Shown: positions 43,548 through 52,265, numbered from the stretch's first letter. The stretch is 64,000 nt of DNA from Halalkalicoccus sp. CG83 (GCF_037081715.1 NZ_JAZDDH010000003.1:186001-250000), one strand, 5' to 3'. Numbers and translations are program-made. The notes: generated by a model from the letters alone, not told the origin.

Positions 43548-43856
43548 ATGCCTGCGACGAAACTGTTGGCGGAACAAGATCGAGTCCCGGATGGAAGTCG
43601 ATACGAAATAGTTGCATGGGGTATTTCGGCCACAAATGAGTATCCTGAAGGAATCAAGTACTCGTTTCAATACACCGCCGAGAACGGTGATACACTACTC
43701 CGATATGATAACTATGATACCGAACGTGAGGTCGGAACTCACCACCGCCACCACTACCTCGAGGGTGTGACCGGACTCGAATTTACCGGCCTCAAATCGC
43801 ACGTAGAACGCTTCCTCACGGAGGTGAACAAAATCCATGACGAACGCCAACACTGA
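43548..43856 (+). CDS. TumE/DUF6516-type toxin-like protein
   Basis: This 102-aa protein has IVAWGISATNEYPEGIKYSF, QYTAENGDTLLRYDNYDTER and EVGTHHRHHYLEGVTGLEFT, then GLKSHVERFLTEVNK. The LLRYDNxxxxHxxGxHHRH motif, with its histidines, is characteristic of this group of DUF6516 proteins. Its stop overlaps by 20 bp the start of an HVO_A0114-type DNA-binding gene, the usual partner. Toxicity is inferred from this arrangement. Direct repeats precede it. Confidence 0.75.
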   Translation: MPATKLLAEQDRVPDGSRYEIVAWGISATNEYPEGIKYSFQYTAENGDTLLRYDNYDTEREVGTHHRHHYLEGVTGLEFTGLKSHVERFLTEVNKIHDERQH

Positions 43857-44328
43857 CGCCGACTCCAACGACGAGCACAACCACAAGCACTGCGTCCCAC
43901 ATCCGACCGATGAGGACGTCGAATACCCGACTGAGCTTCGAATTACGACGTATTCAAACGAACGGGCACAGAAGGCGATACTTGACCGGGTTGACCAATG
44001 GGAAGCCGGTGAAGAGGTATCCCATACGATCAACTTTCAGGACCCAAGTGAGCTGCATAAGCTATTCACTGAGCGCCGTCTCGATCTCCTCCGGAAGGTC
44101 ATGACGGATCCACCCGACAGTATCCGCGCACTTGCTGATCGTCTTGACCGAGGGGTAAGCGAAGTCCATAATGATGTGTATGTCCTCAATGATCTCGGTA
44201 TCTTGTACTTTGAGGATGGCCCTGGTCGGCGAAAGCGTCCTCGGGTTCCATATGAACGGATTCATGTGGAAATCGAGTTAGAAAGTGACAGCGAAAGCGA
44301 TGCAGGCACAGATCCCGTATCCGCGTAG
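43837..44328 (+). CDS. HVO_A0114-type DNA-binding antitoxin
   Basis: This 163-aa acidic protein has the family's parts: YPTELRITTYSNERAQKAIL, DQWEAGEEVSHTINFQDPSE, LHKLFTERRLDLLRKVMTDP (start of the winged helix), DSIRALADRLDRGVSEVHND and VYVLNDLGILYFEDG, then RPRVPYERIHVEIEL. It overlaps the toxin gene, so translation is coupled. It probably binds the upstream direct repeats and represses the operon. Haloarchaea carry many such pairs. Confidence 0.8.
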   Translation: MTNANTDADSNDEHNHKHCVPHPTDEDVEYPTELRITTYSNERAQKAILDRVDQWEAGEEVSHTINFQDPSELHKLFTERRLDLLRKVMTDPPDSIRALADRLDRGVSEVHNDVYVLNDLGILYFEDGPGRRKRPRVPYERIHVEIELESDSESDAGTDPVSA

Positions 44329-44517
44329 AACGGGCAACTCAAATTGAGGACGCCAAAAAGGCTATTCACTGTGTCTCTTGTAACGAGCTTAGCAAACTAT
44401 CCCTCCACCATCAGAAACAGCCTGTTGAATATAGACGGTGAGTTTAACACTGACTCGCCGATATTCGCAGAACGTTCTTGTTAGACCAGAAGGTTGTATT
44501 CTGTGATACGGGGGTCG

Positions 44518-44827
44518 TTAGTCGAGGATCGTCACATCGAACTTCCTCCGCCAGCGGTATCGCCGGCCACCCCAGACGAACGTCCGACGAGCTAGAGCGT
44601 AGACAATGAGGGGAACGAAGACGAACACCGCCGGATAGGCCAGTACGGCCGTCCACCGACGGATGCCTAGGACCTCGTTGACGGCAAGGTGTAACACGGT
44701 TGGGAGGACTACCGTTGAAAGCGGAGCCACGATTGCACTGGCGAGGACGAACAATAAGATGAGCACGGTTCCGACGACGAGACCGGGAAAATGCCAGCGG
44801 AGAATCTGCGTCCACCGAATCTAGCGC
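44518..44827 (-). pseudogene. glycosyltransferase family 2, C-terminal remnant (copy 3)
   Basis: MLILLFVLASAIVAPLSTVV, LPTVLHLAVNEVLGIRRWTA, VLAYPAVFVFVPLIVYALAR and RTFVWGGRRYRWRRKFDVTI. It is close to 33497-34090 and 27207-27392. The frame is open at the end (stop at 44518) but cut off upstream by TrkH debris. It lies just after a TumE-type module. Confidence 0.75.
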
Positions 44828-44839
44828 TCAAACGACTGG

Positions 44840-45222
44840 AATCTACTCCCAAACTTGGTTCTACCGAGGTATTCTTGACGGTCGGATTAGCCTGGCTGCT
44901 GGTCGCTAGTGTCGGAGCACTACTCTATATTATCGATGGTAATGGCATTATCGTGCACCCGGTACATGCCATGTTTGAGAGCATGAGTGACTTCAACGAC
45001 CACCGATGCGACTGTTCTGAACGGAATCTCGTTCGAGAGACATTCTCGTTCCGTGCTGATGTGGCGCCAGCTCACCCAGTGGCTGGGTGGGATGGGTATC
45101 ATCGTTCTCGAGGTAGCGATCTTCTCGCAGGTGGTCGTCAGGGGATGCAGCTAATGGAAGCCGAGGCGCTGGGTCTTCCAGTAGAGAAGCTCTCACCTCC
45201 TCTCAGGAGACAGATCGATCTA
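44840..45222 (+). pseudogene. TrkH-type potassium transporter, remnant with frameshifts
   Basis: [43 protein letters not shown], then frame changes giving [14 protein letters not shown]-like, [20 protein letters not shown] and finally [20 protein letters not shown]. TrkH proteins have E(S/T)MSGFTTTGAT followed by [16 protein letters not shown], which is recognisable here. Only about 130 codons of some 500 remain. Confidence 0.7.
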
Positions 45223-45860
45223 ATAAGGTGGATCATCGGTTGGTAGATCTCGTGCCCAGCCCACGAGAAGCAACACAAGACCTACGATCAGTATCATAAT
45301 CGGTATGAATGTGCTTGAGGTTTGGACTGCGGTGGTGACCGTATCTGGCCGGTCTGTCCATCCTGTATTCTGTGTCTGGCCATAGTGAGTGGCATCAGCC
45401 GGAACGTCTGGTGCTTCCGACGATTTGAGATAGGTACTAAGCCACTCTTCAAATGAAGTACCGGCCGCTTCCGTTACATATTGGGTGAAAACCGCATAGG
45501 TTATTTTGTCATCATGTTGATTCATCCGGCGGAGTACGTGTTCTAATGTTCGACTCCCATCGCTTTCGGCTCTGATCTCTGCATCAAGTGCAGCAAGTAC
45601 ACGCATACTTTGAAGTAGGGAACATCCTCAGACGACCACGAATTAGAGTCGGCTAATACGTCATTTGCATAATTGTCATTCTCGACATAGCCATGGCAAT
45701 CGTCGAAAGATATTAGCCCTTGCTTGTAGGCGAGGAGTGCTGCATAGTATTCTGCACTTGCTTCAGTGAACCATTCCATCTCTTGACTAGCTGTGTAGTT
45801 TTGTTCGAATATATACTCATGAATGAATGAACTGTCGGGTGTCGAAGGTAGCATTCTCAT
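45220..45860 (-). pseudogene. membrane-anchored zinc-peptidase-like protein, C-terminal part, frameshifted
   Basis: SSFIHEYIFEQNYTASQEME, WFTEASAEYYAALLAYKQGL and then, in another frame, RVLAALDAEIRAESDGSRTL, EHVLRRMNQHDDKITYAVFT, YVTEAAGTSFEEWLSTYLKS and a terminal helix FIPIMILIVGLVLLLVGWAR. The order HExxx...EW(F/L)TEASAEYY...membrane anchor is that of haloarchaeal gluzincin-like peptidases. The second His of the HExxH motif is replaced, and a frameshift near 45600 separates the halves. The first half begins without its N-terminal domain. Confidence 0.65.
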
Positions 45861-46384
45861 ATTCCAGACAGTAGGATAAAAAATTCAGGGTTGGTTGCAC
45901 TCTTGTTATTGGATTCAGTAAAATAACTCAATTAGAGGGAGAATACCCCAGAAAGGCCTAATCACTGAGTGAATATCCGATTGAGGAATCGGGCACTACC
46001 CTGAAGGAAGAGCAGGGAATGGCGTTTCTTTCTATAGCCCCCAGTCGGCGTGTGAGAGGAGTTGGGGGTTAGTAGTGAATGGACTCGGTTGGCAGTCACA
46101 TCCCCTGAGTGGACTGTCAAGGGCGTCAAAACGGAAGTGACCGTAGACCTCATCTGTCGTTTGTAGGTGAGCATGACTACATCATTCCTCTCAGAGCTAA
46201 CAGGAGGGCGCTCATGGCTCCCAAGGGTGGCGGGATTGCCGTCTCCTCTCCGGAGAACCAGTAGAAGTAGTTTCCTCACTTAATACCTTAACTTAGCAAC
46301 CCACAGATTAATGATAGTGTCTGGATTGTCATCAAATGGATGCCACAGGATAACATACTATCTCGTGGTGTCCAGCCTCTGACA
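45861..46384. other. intergenic region, nothing recognisable
   Basis: AT-rich. No gene-like frame is supported. It leads into a hairpin-rich stretch. Confidence 0.4.
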
Positions 46385-46442
46385 GTGGAACGAAGGGCAG
46401 CCCACCCTTCGTTCCACCGGAAGAATGGATGAGCTCTTCCGG
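46385..46442. other. two tandem strong hairpins followed by a T-run
   Basis: GTGGAACGAAGGG and CCCTTCGTTCCAC (13-bp stem, 7-nt loop) are immediately followed by CCGGAAGA and TCTTCCGG (8-bp stem, 10-nt loop), then ATTTTT. Downstream at about 46475-46560 further inverted pairs occur (GGTGGC/GCCACC, GGTGAAC/GTTCACC). The same CCTCTGACAGT sequence precedes both hairpin groups. Candidate structured RNA or compound transposon end. Confidence 0.45.
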
Positions 46443-46751
46443 ATTTTTCTGCCAGCACTTCAATGCCTCTGACAGTTGGTGGCATAGCGAGACTGTCGCT
46501 GCCACCACGGTGAACTAAGTGTCACACTGTAAAAAGAAATTAGATGGTTCACCATGCTGTTTAAAATGGCATTGATAAAACACAATCTCATGGAGTTTCA
46601 TTCGATTCCAGTGATTCACCTCTTCTGGGATTGGAAGCACTCGAAGCAGGGTAAATCGCCGCCCTGTGGGCCACAACAGCCTTCTTAACCGTTCTCACAA
46701 GTGTCTACGATCTCTCTCCGTCCGGCATGAGAACCGACTGAGCGGCTTGTA

Positions 46752-46800
46752 AGACGGGCTGACGGATAGCCACGGCGACCGTGTGCTTATCGGCCCGTCT
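46752..46800. other. long imperfect hairpin
   Basis: AGACGGGC and GCCCGTCT enclose a second-level stem (CGGATA/TATCG and GCCACGG/CCGTGTGC), giving an extended hairpin of about 49 nt. It lies 130 bp upstream of the lipoprotein gene. The AT-rich stretch 46801-46932 follows. Confidence 0.4.
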
Positions 46801-46932
46801 CCGAGAATGAATATAATAGGATAGTTCTCTACTCAATTTTTCCATAGGATGATGGAATGAATAGATGGCAGACTATATACAATTATAGTAATAGATAGAA
46901 AAATAACATAAATACACTAACCATTCTAATTC

Positions 46933-48408
46933 ATGTCTCTTATTGCATTTTACTTGTCAAGGGTAGTTTATAAACAGTATACTTATCAGAGTATATTCGT
47001 GAATACGAGAAAACATAGCCGACGTGGCGTATTAGCGCTGGCCGGAGCACTCACATTGGGGGGCTGCCTCGGTGAATTGAGCGACAGCGGGAATGAGGGT
47101 AATGCGACGAATGACGTCTTTAGTCAGGATAACGAAACAAACGAAACAAACGAGACAAACGAGACAAACGAGACAACCGAGGACGAGGATGAGGACTCTA
47201 TTGAGGAACGTGACGCGCCCGAGCCGGAAGGCGGCGATGGGAGGCCCTTCACCCATCACGACCTGGCGGTCGACGCCGAGCACGAGAATGGTTATCCAAC
47301 CTGGATAGATGGCAATGGGAGGATGTACGGTCGCGACGGTACACGGGTGATGGTCAGCGACGACTGGTGGGAGACCACCGAGGAACTATACGACTTTGGA
47401 GATGACATGCCGGGCCATGAACGGGTCGAGACAGTAATAATCCCCGAGAGCGGCAACGTCTTGGTCGGAATCGGGGGCAACTTCGACGAAACGACCGGTC
47501 AAATAGAGCTGCTGGCCGACGACCTAAGTGAGTCGGAAACTCTCTATGAATTCGACTGGGGACGCACCTCAAATAGCATGGGCCATGCCGTCTGGGAGGA
47601 CATCGTGGTTATCTCGACATACGAACTCTCGGATTACGAGGGAGGCAACCACGCGAACGAAGTCATTCTCTCGACAGACGGCGGCCAGTCTTTCGAGCAA
47701 GTGCTGGAGGTGCCGGTCGTCACGACTGACGCCGCCAATAATCACGTCCATGACGTGGAATATGACCCGTACGCCGAGCGTATCTGGGTACTGGTCGGCG
47801 ACCACGGTAATTCGCAACTGTACTGGTCGGACGACCTCGGCCACAGCTGGGAGAGTATTGGTCCCCGGGGAAGCATCGTTATGCTGACACAGGTGGCCGC
47901 GTTCAAGGATAATGTCGTCTTTGGAACAGATGGTGCCCCAGACGGCATCATACTCTGGGAACGTGACGGCCCCGACGATGCGCCCGCCAGCGTGGACGAG
48001 TTAGAACGGGTCCACGTCGAAGTGAAGACGGACGCCGCCGATAGCGGCGAGGTCATGCAGATGTACGCACGCCGACGGTGGCATATCCGCGAGGACCTTG
48101 AGACGGGGCGCGAACTCTGTGTCATGCCCTTCGGGTTCAGTCCAATGAACGAGGACGCTGATGAAAGCGTGGTGCTCGCGTCGGCGGATGGGTACGTCTG
48201 GTATGAGGTATTCCGAACGGATTCACGGGAGACGTTATTGACGAACGTCATGGGACCGCTATCGATGGACGCCTCTGGTGACCCCACTGAAGACCCTCGC
48301 CTACTCGTCTCGGACAGCAACCAGGGGGAGGGATATCAAGTCGACGCCAGGCTTCCGCCGTTCTGGGAGCTCGACGACGCCGACAAGCTACGCAAGCTTC
48401 AAGACTAA
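46933..48408 (+). CDS. Tat lipoprotein with sialidase/BNR-like beta-propeller
   Basis: This 491-aa protein's signal region has RKHSRRGVLALAGALTLGGC, with Cys as lipid anchor. A low-complexity acidic linker follows (NETNETNETNET and EDEDEDSIEERD). The rest reads as a propeller of BNR-like blades: TRVMVSDDWWETTEELYDFG, ANEVILSTDGGQSFEQVLEV, QLYWSDDLGHSWESIGPRGS, SVVLASADGYVWYEVFRTDS. The S(T/D)DxGxxW motifs mark BNR repeats. It would be displayed on the cell surface with unknown ligand. The first 25 residues preceding the Tat motif may not be translated. It is a single gene. Confidence 0.8.
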   Translation: MSLIAFYLSRVVYKQYTYQSIFVNTRKHSRRGVLALAGALTLGGCLGELSDSGNEGNATNDVFSQDNETNETNETNETNETTEDEDEDSIEERDAPEPEGGDGRPFTHHDLAVDAEHENGYPTWIDGNGRMYGRDGTRVMVSDDWWETTEELYDFGDDMPGHERVETVIIPESGNVLVGIGGNFDETTGQIELLADDLSESETLYEFDWGRTSNSMGHAVWEDIVVISTYELSDYEGGNHANEVILSTDGGQSFEQVLEVPVVTTDAANNHVHDVEYDPYAERIWVLVGDHGNSQLYWSDDLGHSWESIGPRGSIVMLTQVAAFKDNVVFGTDGAPDGIILWERDGPDDAPASVDELERVHVEVKTDAADSGEVMQMYARRRWHIREDLETGRELCVMPFGFSPMNEDADESVVLASADGYVWYEVFRTDSRETLLTNVMGPLSMDASGDPTEDPRLLVSDSNQGEGYQVDARLPPFWELDDADKLRKLQD

Positions 48409-48428
48409 TGTAGCCACGGGATACGGTC

Positions 48429-48737
48429 GTGATTGACGGGTCTGCCTATGAGTCGTACGGATGGGAGCAATTTTCCCGAGTCGTTCGCCACGAGCTAATT
48501 CATGCCTGGCAGTATCACAACTACAGCAAGGCCGATCACGGGTCGACTTTCAAACAGTGGGTTGAACCGCTGGAGACGGATCGTCATTGCGAGCAGTACG
48601 CTGAACCGAACTATTGGGTCATCTGTGAAGAGTGCGAAAGTCGTGATCCCCGATATCGCCGATCGAAGGTTGTGAAAGAGCCTGAGAAATACTCATGTGG
48701 GCGGTGTGGTGGTGCGATCTCGATTGAGTATGTGTAG
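48429..48737 (+). CDS. SprT-like zinc metalloprotease, N-terminally truncated
   Basis: This 102-aa frame has the catalytic helix RVVRHELIHAWQYHNYSKAD (HELIH, with a third ligand in HGSTF) and a C-terminal zinc ribbon with CEECESRD and YSCGRCGGAI. SprT/Spartan-like proteins repair DNA-protein crosslinks or are of unknown role in haloarchaea. An in-frame stop lies six codons upstream of the GTG. The N-terminal part of the domain is missing, so it is likely a fragment, although the catalytic site is complete. Palindrome 5 is 22 bp downstream. Confidence 0.65.
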   Translation: MIDGSAYESYGWEQFSRVVRHELIHAWQYHNYSKADHGSTFKQWVEPLETDRHCEQYAEPNYWVICEECESRDPRYRRSKVVKEPEKYSCGRCGGAISIEYV

Positions 48738-48759
48738 CAGGGGTTCATTCGTCTTTCAC

Positions 48760-48805
48760 CCTTGTGCAACGGATCGCCCTCGATTGACCATGATGTTGCA
48801 CAAGG
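48760..48805. repeat. dispersed palindrome 5
   Basis: CCTTGTGCAAC at 48760-48770 and GTTGCACAAGG at 48795-48805 with a 24-nt loop. Confidence 0.85.
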
Positions 48806-48848
48806 TATCCTGGGAATTCAAGAGAAGGAGTCACCCGACCGAGTCAGA

Positions 48849-48925
48849 CACCACCCTGCAAGTGTTAATGTACCCTCTATCACGACATTCATCTGGTACA
48901 CCAGAGACACCACCTTGCAAGTGTT
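48849..48925 (+). repeat. two 18-bp direct repeats left of TnpB element; third copy right of it
   Basis: CACCACC-N-TGCAAGTGTT occurs at 48849-48866 and 48908-48925 (59-bp period), and again at 50351-50368 immediately after the TnpB element right end. The N is C, T and A in turn. Confidence 0.7.
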
Positions 48926-49093
48926 CTGTAACGAGTGCTGAGAAGGATCCAGCTGTATTCACAGAAAACACAGCGCGGATGCCCCGGGGCTTGACCTCGG
49001 GGAAGGAGCGCGTCAATACTCAACACAAACTCCGGTCTCTGGCAGACTCACTCTCGAATGTTTAAGTAACGTTGCCGTGTTATGTGAAACGTC

Positions 49094-50302
49094 GTGGAAT
49101 ACCGTCGCACCGCCGTAATCAAGCTCGACGTGCCTCAGGATGCCGATTCGTCCCTCCGTGAGACAGTCGAGCAATTCAAACACGGCGCGAACACCGCGAG
49201 CGAATGGTGTTGGCATGGTGACGACGGATACCACGTTACCTCGAAGGCCAAAGCCGAACGTGCCTTGTACGACCAACTGCGGGACGAAACCGACCTTACC
49301 ACGAACCTCGTCCAGAAAGGAGTCCGCCGCGCGGTCGAAGCCGTCAAGAGCGGTGTAGCACGACTGAAGCGCGGTGAACGAACGTCCCAACCCTACTTCT
49401 CCGCCGATAGCGCGGTCTACGACAAACGAAGTGCGACGTTCCACCGCGACCACGTCTCCCTTTCGACCGTCGACGGGCGCGTCGAGTGCGACTACATCCT
49501 TCCCGACGACCCCGACCGCCATCCACGGACGTATCTCGAAGACAAGGATTACGAGTTCCGCATGGCGACCCTACAACGGCGAGACGACGAGTGGTTCCTT
49601 CATGCCTCAATGCGGAAGGTCGAAGCCGACGACCCCGAACCCGACACTGAGCACAGAACAGTCCTCGGTGTGGACCTCGGGGTGAACAACATTGCTGTTT
49701 CGTCAACCGGCACGTTTTGGTCCGCCGATGAGTTCAACCACTGGCGTCTGGAGTACGAGAAGCGCCGTGGCTCGCTTCAACAGCGAGGAACGCGAGCCGC
49801 CCATGAAGCCATCGAAGGCATCGGGCGTAAGGAGTACGGGCGCTTCGAGATATACCTGCATGGTGTAGCGAACGAACTCATCGAGGAAACCGTCGAATAC
49901 GGCTGCTCGCACATCGTCTTTGAGGACTTGACGCATATCCGCGAGAACATCCCGCAGGCGACGTGGCAACACGTGTGGGCGTTCCGCCGGTTGTTCCACT
50001 ACGTCGAGTACAAGGCGGCTGAACACGGCGTCGAAGCCATGCAAGTCCCGCCGAACCACACGTCTCAACGCTGTTCGACGTGTGGCTGTACCCACGAGGA
50101 CAACCGCGACGGCGAGTACTTTGAGTGTTTGAAGTGCGGGTATCAGAACCACGCGGATTACAACGCGGCGAAGAACATTGGCTATCGGTATCTCCGCCGG
50201 AGGCAAAACGCAGCCGACGGAGGCGCACCCGTAGACGTGCGCTTGAATCGCGGGACGCTGAACGTGAGTGGGGAGTACGTTCCCCCTGCCTCTACGGCAT
50301 AG
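49094..50302 (+). CDS. tnpB: TnpB-family RNA-guided nuclease-like protein
   Basis: This 402-aa protein (GTG start, VEYRRTAVIKLDVPQDADSS) shows the RuvC-like catalytic elements: TVLGVDLGVNNIAVSSTGTF (first Asp), HIVFEDLTHIREN (Glu) and the last YQNHADYNAAKNIGYRYL (Asp). The zinc ribbon is CSTCGCTHEDNRDGEYFECL and KCG. All ligands and acidic residues are present, so it may be active. TnpB proteins use a right-end transcript as guide RNA and help retain the element. Haloarchaeal relatives are encoded without a Y1 transposase in many cases, as here. Confidence 0.9.
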   Translation: MEYRRTAVIKLDVPQDADSSLRETVEQFKHGANTASEWCWHGDDGYHVTSKAKAERALYDQLRDETDLTTNLVQKGVRRAVEAVKSGVARLKRGERTSQPYFSADSAVYDKRSATFHRDHVSLSTVDGRVECDYILPDDPDRHPRTYLEDKDYEFRMATLQRRDDEWFLHASMRKVEADDPEPDTEHRTVLGVDLGVNNIAVSSTGTFWSADEFNHWRLEYEKRRGSLQQRGTRAAHEAIEGIGRKEYGRFEIYLHGVANELIEETVEYGCSHIVFEDLTHIRENIPQATWQHVWAFRRLFHYVEYKAAEHGVEAMQVPPNHTSQRCSTCGCTHEDNRDGEYFECLKCGYQNHADYNAAKNIGYRYLRRRQNAADGGAPVDVRLNRGTLNVSGEYVPPASTA

Positions 50303-50350
50303 AACGGGAGTCCACGCGAAAGCCGCGGGGCTTGACCCCGAGGCAGTTTA
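50180..50350 (+). ncRNA. predicted omega/re-RNA at the TnpB right end
   Basis: In this family the guide RNA comes from the 3' end of tnpB and the element right end. Here the hairpin CGGGGCTTGACCCCG is followed by AGGCAGTTTA, where the scaffold would end, with the next 16-20 nt (CACCACCATGCAAGTG) as guide. The boundary is predicted by analogy, not observed. Confidence 0.4.
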
Positions 50351-50393
50351 CACCACCATGCAAGTGTTCTATTGAAGACGATATGAAGAGTAG

Positions 50394-50735
50394 CTACGCA
50401 AATCGGAAGAGGTCCCGTTGTTCGGCCTCGAGTTTGTCGGGTGCCTGGTATGAGGTCGCTTGTCCCTTCTGGTAGTGCTCAAGGATCTCGTAGACATTAC
50501 TGGGAAGGACACTACCGAGGCGACTATCCTGTTCGCAGGCTTTGATGATATCCTCGGGAGTATCCGTGACTTCATAGATATAAGTCCGGCCACCTTTACG
50601 ACCGAGATTACGCTCGGTCGATCGTGCAAGCCCAAGCATACAAAGTTGATCCAGAAATTCGTAGAATTTGCGTTCGGAGACTTGGTCCGCATTAGCTGAA
50701 GCGGCGAGTTTCGTATAGTGACCTCTCTTTTCGTC
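50394..50735 (-). pseudogene. winged-helix DNA-binding protein, C-terminal remnant
   Basis: The minus strand encodes GHYTKLAASANADQVSERKF, YEFLDQLCMLGLARSTERNL, GRKGGRTYIYEVTDTPEDII, KACEQDSRLGSVLPSNVYEI and LEHYQKGQATSYQAP. It resembles the winged helix of Orc1/Cdc6-type or related ATPases (ERNxGRxGG, YxYEVxxxPE). It lacks any ATPase part. Family assignment is unsure. Confidence 0.45.
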
Positions 50736-50838
50736 TCACCTCTTCTTGAGGGAAACAACCAGTTCATGCCACCTGATTCTCCTCGAGGAAACTGTTGAGG
50801 TACATCTGGAACCATCCAAACGGGATTAACTGTAGCAG

Positions 50839-51162
50839 TCAGTCACTGCGTCCAACTACTGATAATAGCAGGACTAACCCCAGAAACAACGCAGCGAGTC
50901 CCACTGTACCCACCGGAAAGATTCCCACGAGGACCGCGACAGAATTGAAAATCACGATCGCCACAGCGAACACAACAAGCACCATCATCGGCGATAGGGA
51001 GGAGGCAGAAAATGTACGCCTGCCATTGCCACCACTATCGTCGCTCGATTCGGACTCCGCGTTCGACTGTTCGCGCAGTCTGCGCTTTCGCTCTCGGTGC
51101 GTCAGTTCGCCCCCTGCTGAATCTGGCATTCTCCGCCGATCCGATTGGAAATTCTGACTCAT
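50839..51162 (-). CDS. small membrane protein with basic-acidic tail
   Basis: This 107-aa protein has a hydrophilic N-terminal half rich in Arg, Glu and Ser (GELTHRERKRRLREQSNAES) and two hydrophobic helices (LSPMMVLVVFAVAIVIFNSV and TVGLAALFLGLVLLLSVVGR). The helices are preceded by SDDSGGNGRRTFSAS. No family is known. Small proteins of this pattern are common in haloarchaea. The start ATG fits. Confidence 0.6.
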   Translation of the reverse strand: MSQNFQSDRRRMPDSAGGELTHRERKRRLREQSNAESESSDDSGGNGRRTFSASSLSPMMVLVVFAVAIVIFNSVAVLVGIFPVGTVGLAALFLGLVLLLSVVGRSD

Positions 51163-51250
51163 AAATCCGGAGTGACAGTTACAGCGAGTTGTCGTCGTAC
51201 TGGCTTTGGCCGCATAAGAGGTTGTCTAAAACACAGCACTCTCGTAGTTC

Positions 51251-51460
51251 ATGTGTGCTAAAAAATCGCTTCAACGCTACAAGGGTACGTCTGGAACCTG
51301 GTGGAACCGAAGCGCCGATGAAGTTGGACACCGGATGGATCAGCTCGCAGAGCGCATCAGCGACGTACAGCAGGCTGGCGCTATCGATCATCTGCTCCAA
51401 CTCCGGCATGCGAACTTACAGACGACAGATGAAGTCCATGGCCACTTTCGTCGCCGATAG
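51251..51460 (+). pseudogene. tyrosine recombinase, C-terminal fragment
   Basis: It ends with LLQLRHANLQTTDEVHGHFR then RR, nearly identical to the end of the integrase remnant at 19125-19588 (HLRHANLQTTDEVYGHFRRR). The catalytic Tyr is replaced by His here. The upstream part (MCAKKSLQRYKGTSGTWWNR, ADEVGHRMDQLAERISDVQQ) is not similar to the other copy and may be foreign. Confidence 0.6.
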
Positions 51461-51554
51461 ACTGGTCGTGTCCCGTTAGATCTCTATTTCAGTGGGAGGT
51501 TGTAGGTAGCTTCTATGACCAACCGATCCGCGAGAGACGCTAACAGTAGCTGAG

Positions 51555-51600
51555 CCTTGTGCAACATTCTTTTTCTAATCCTACCTGCTGTTGCACAAGG
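51555..51600. repeat. dispersed palindrome 6
   Basis: CCTTGTGCAAC at 51555-51565 and GTTGCACAAGG at 51590-51600 with a 24-nt loop. Flanking AG...CT extends the stem by two pairs. Confidence 0.85.
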
Positions 51601-51887
51601 CTTGAGAGAAGTACCTGAAACCATCATTTAGCTGAGGGAATAGCGCATTTGTGGATTGCCTCGAATTAGCGGAGAGCTTTGAAATCATCGAACTTCTCCC
51701 TGCGTGTAGGCCATTTATTCTCCTTACTTTCTCTGTCCATACCAGGATACTGGTTGTCGCGATCTCTTGGGCCGAACTGGGCGGTTGCAGCGTGAGCGGT
51801 CATCATCGCACTGAGCGTCTTCTCCGTGGGAGGTTTGGCAGGAATCGTCAGGACTAACCCCGAAAACGAGAACGAATAACGAGCAAT

Positions 51888-52208
51888 ATGATTATACGCA
51901 TCTGGCACGGATGGACGACGCCCGAGAACGCCGAGGAGTACGAACAGCTCGTTGTCGAGGAAAACTACGATATTATTGCCGAACGAACCGGTGACGGATA
52001 CCGTGGGTTCGAGATAGCTCGCCGTGAGCAGGACAACGGTGAAATCAAGTACGTTACTATCACACGGTTCGACTCGTGGGAGGCCGTCGAGGAGTTCGGA
52101 GGAGAGGACCCCGAGGAGGCATACGTCCCGCCGAAAGCTCAGGAGTTGCTCACTGATTACGACGAGCAGGTGGAGCACTACGAGGTACGGGACGGCGAAG
52201 AAATCTGA
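51888..52208 (+). CDS. antibiotic-biosynthesis-monooxygenase-fold (ABM) protein
   Basis: This 106-aa protein has the ferredoxin-like ABM pattern: MIIRIWHGWTTPENAEEYEQ, RTGDGYRGFEIARREQDNGE, IKYVTITRFDSWEAVEEFGG, YVPPKAQELLTDYDEQVEHY. These dimeric proteins include heme-degrading and quinone-forming monooxygenases, but the heme ligands cannot be assigned here. The start is followed directly by the first strand. It is a single gene. Confidence 0.8.
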   Translation: MIIRIWHGWTTPENAEEYEQLVVEENYDIIAERTGDGYRGFEIARREQDNGEIKYVTITRFDSWEAVEEFGGEDPEEAYVPPKAQELLTDYDEQVEHYEVRDGEEI

Positions 52209-52265
52209 GGAATCGACCGGGAATCGCGTCTACTGACTACATCCTCTGTATGCAGCACGCCGATC

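Larger units (their letters stand above)
48982..50350 (+). mobile_element. IS200/IS605-type TnpB-only element (IS1341-like)
   Basis: Subterminal hairpins mark the ends: CCCCGGGGCTTGACCTCGGG at 48982-49001 and CGGGGCTTGACCCCG at 50326-50340, in direct orientation and sharing GGGGCTTGACC. Only tnpB is carried, with no tnpA. True boundaries may be a few bases outside. No target-site duplication is expected of this group. Confidence 0.65.

Noticed and set aside
48849-48925. CRISPR array
   Set aside because: Only two 18-bp units with a 41-bp gap, no cas genes, and a third copy 1.4 kb away.
50394-50735. Origin of replication with a Cdc6 gene
   Set aside because: Only a C-terminal winged-helix remnant is present, there are no ORB-like repeats nearby, and the family assignment is uncertain.
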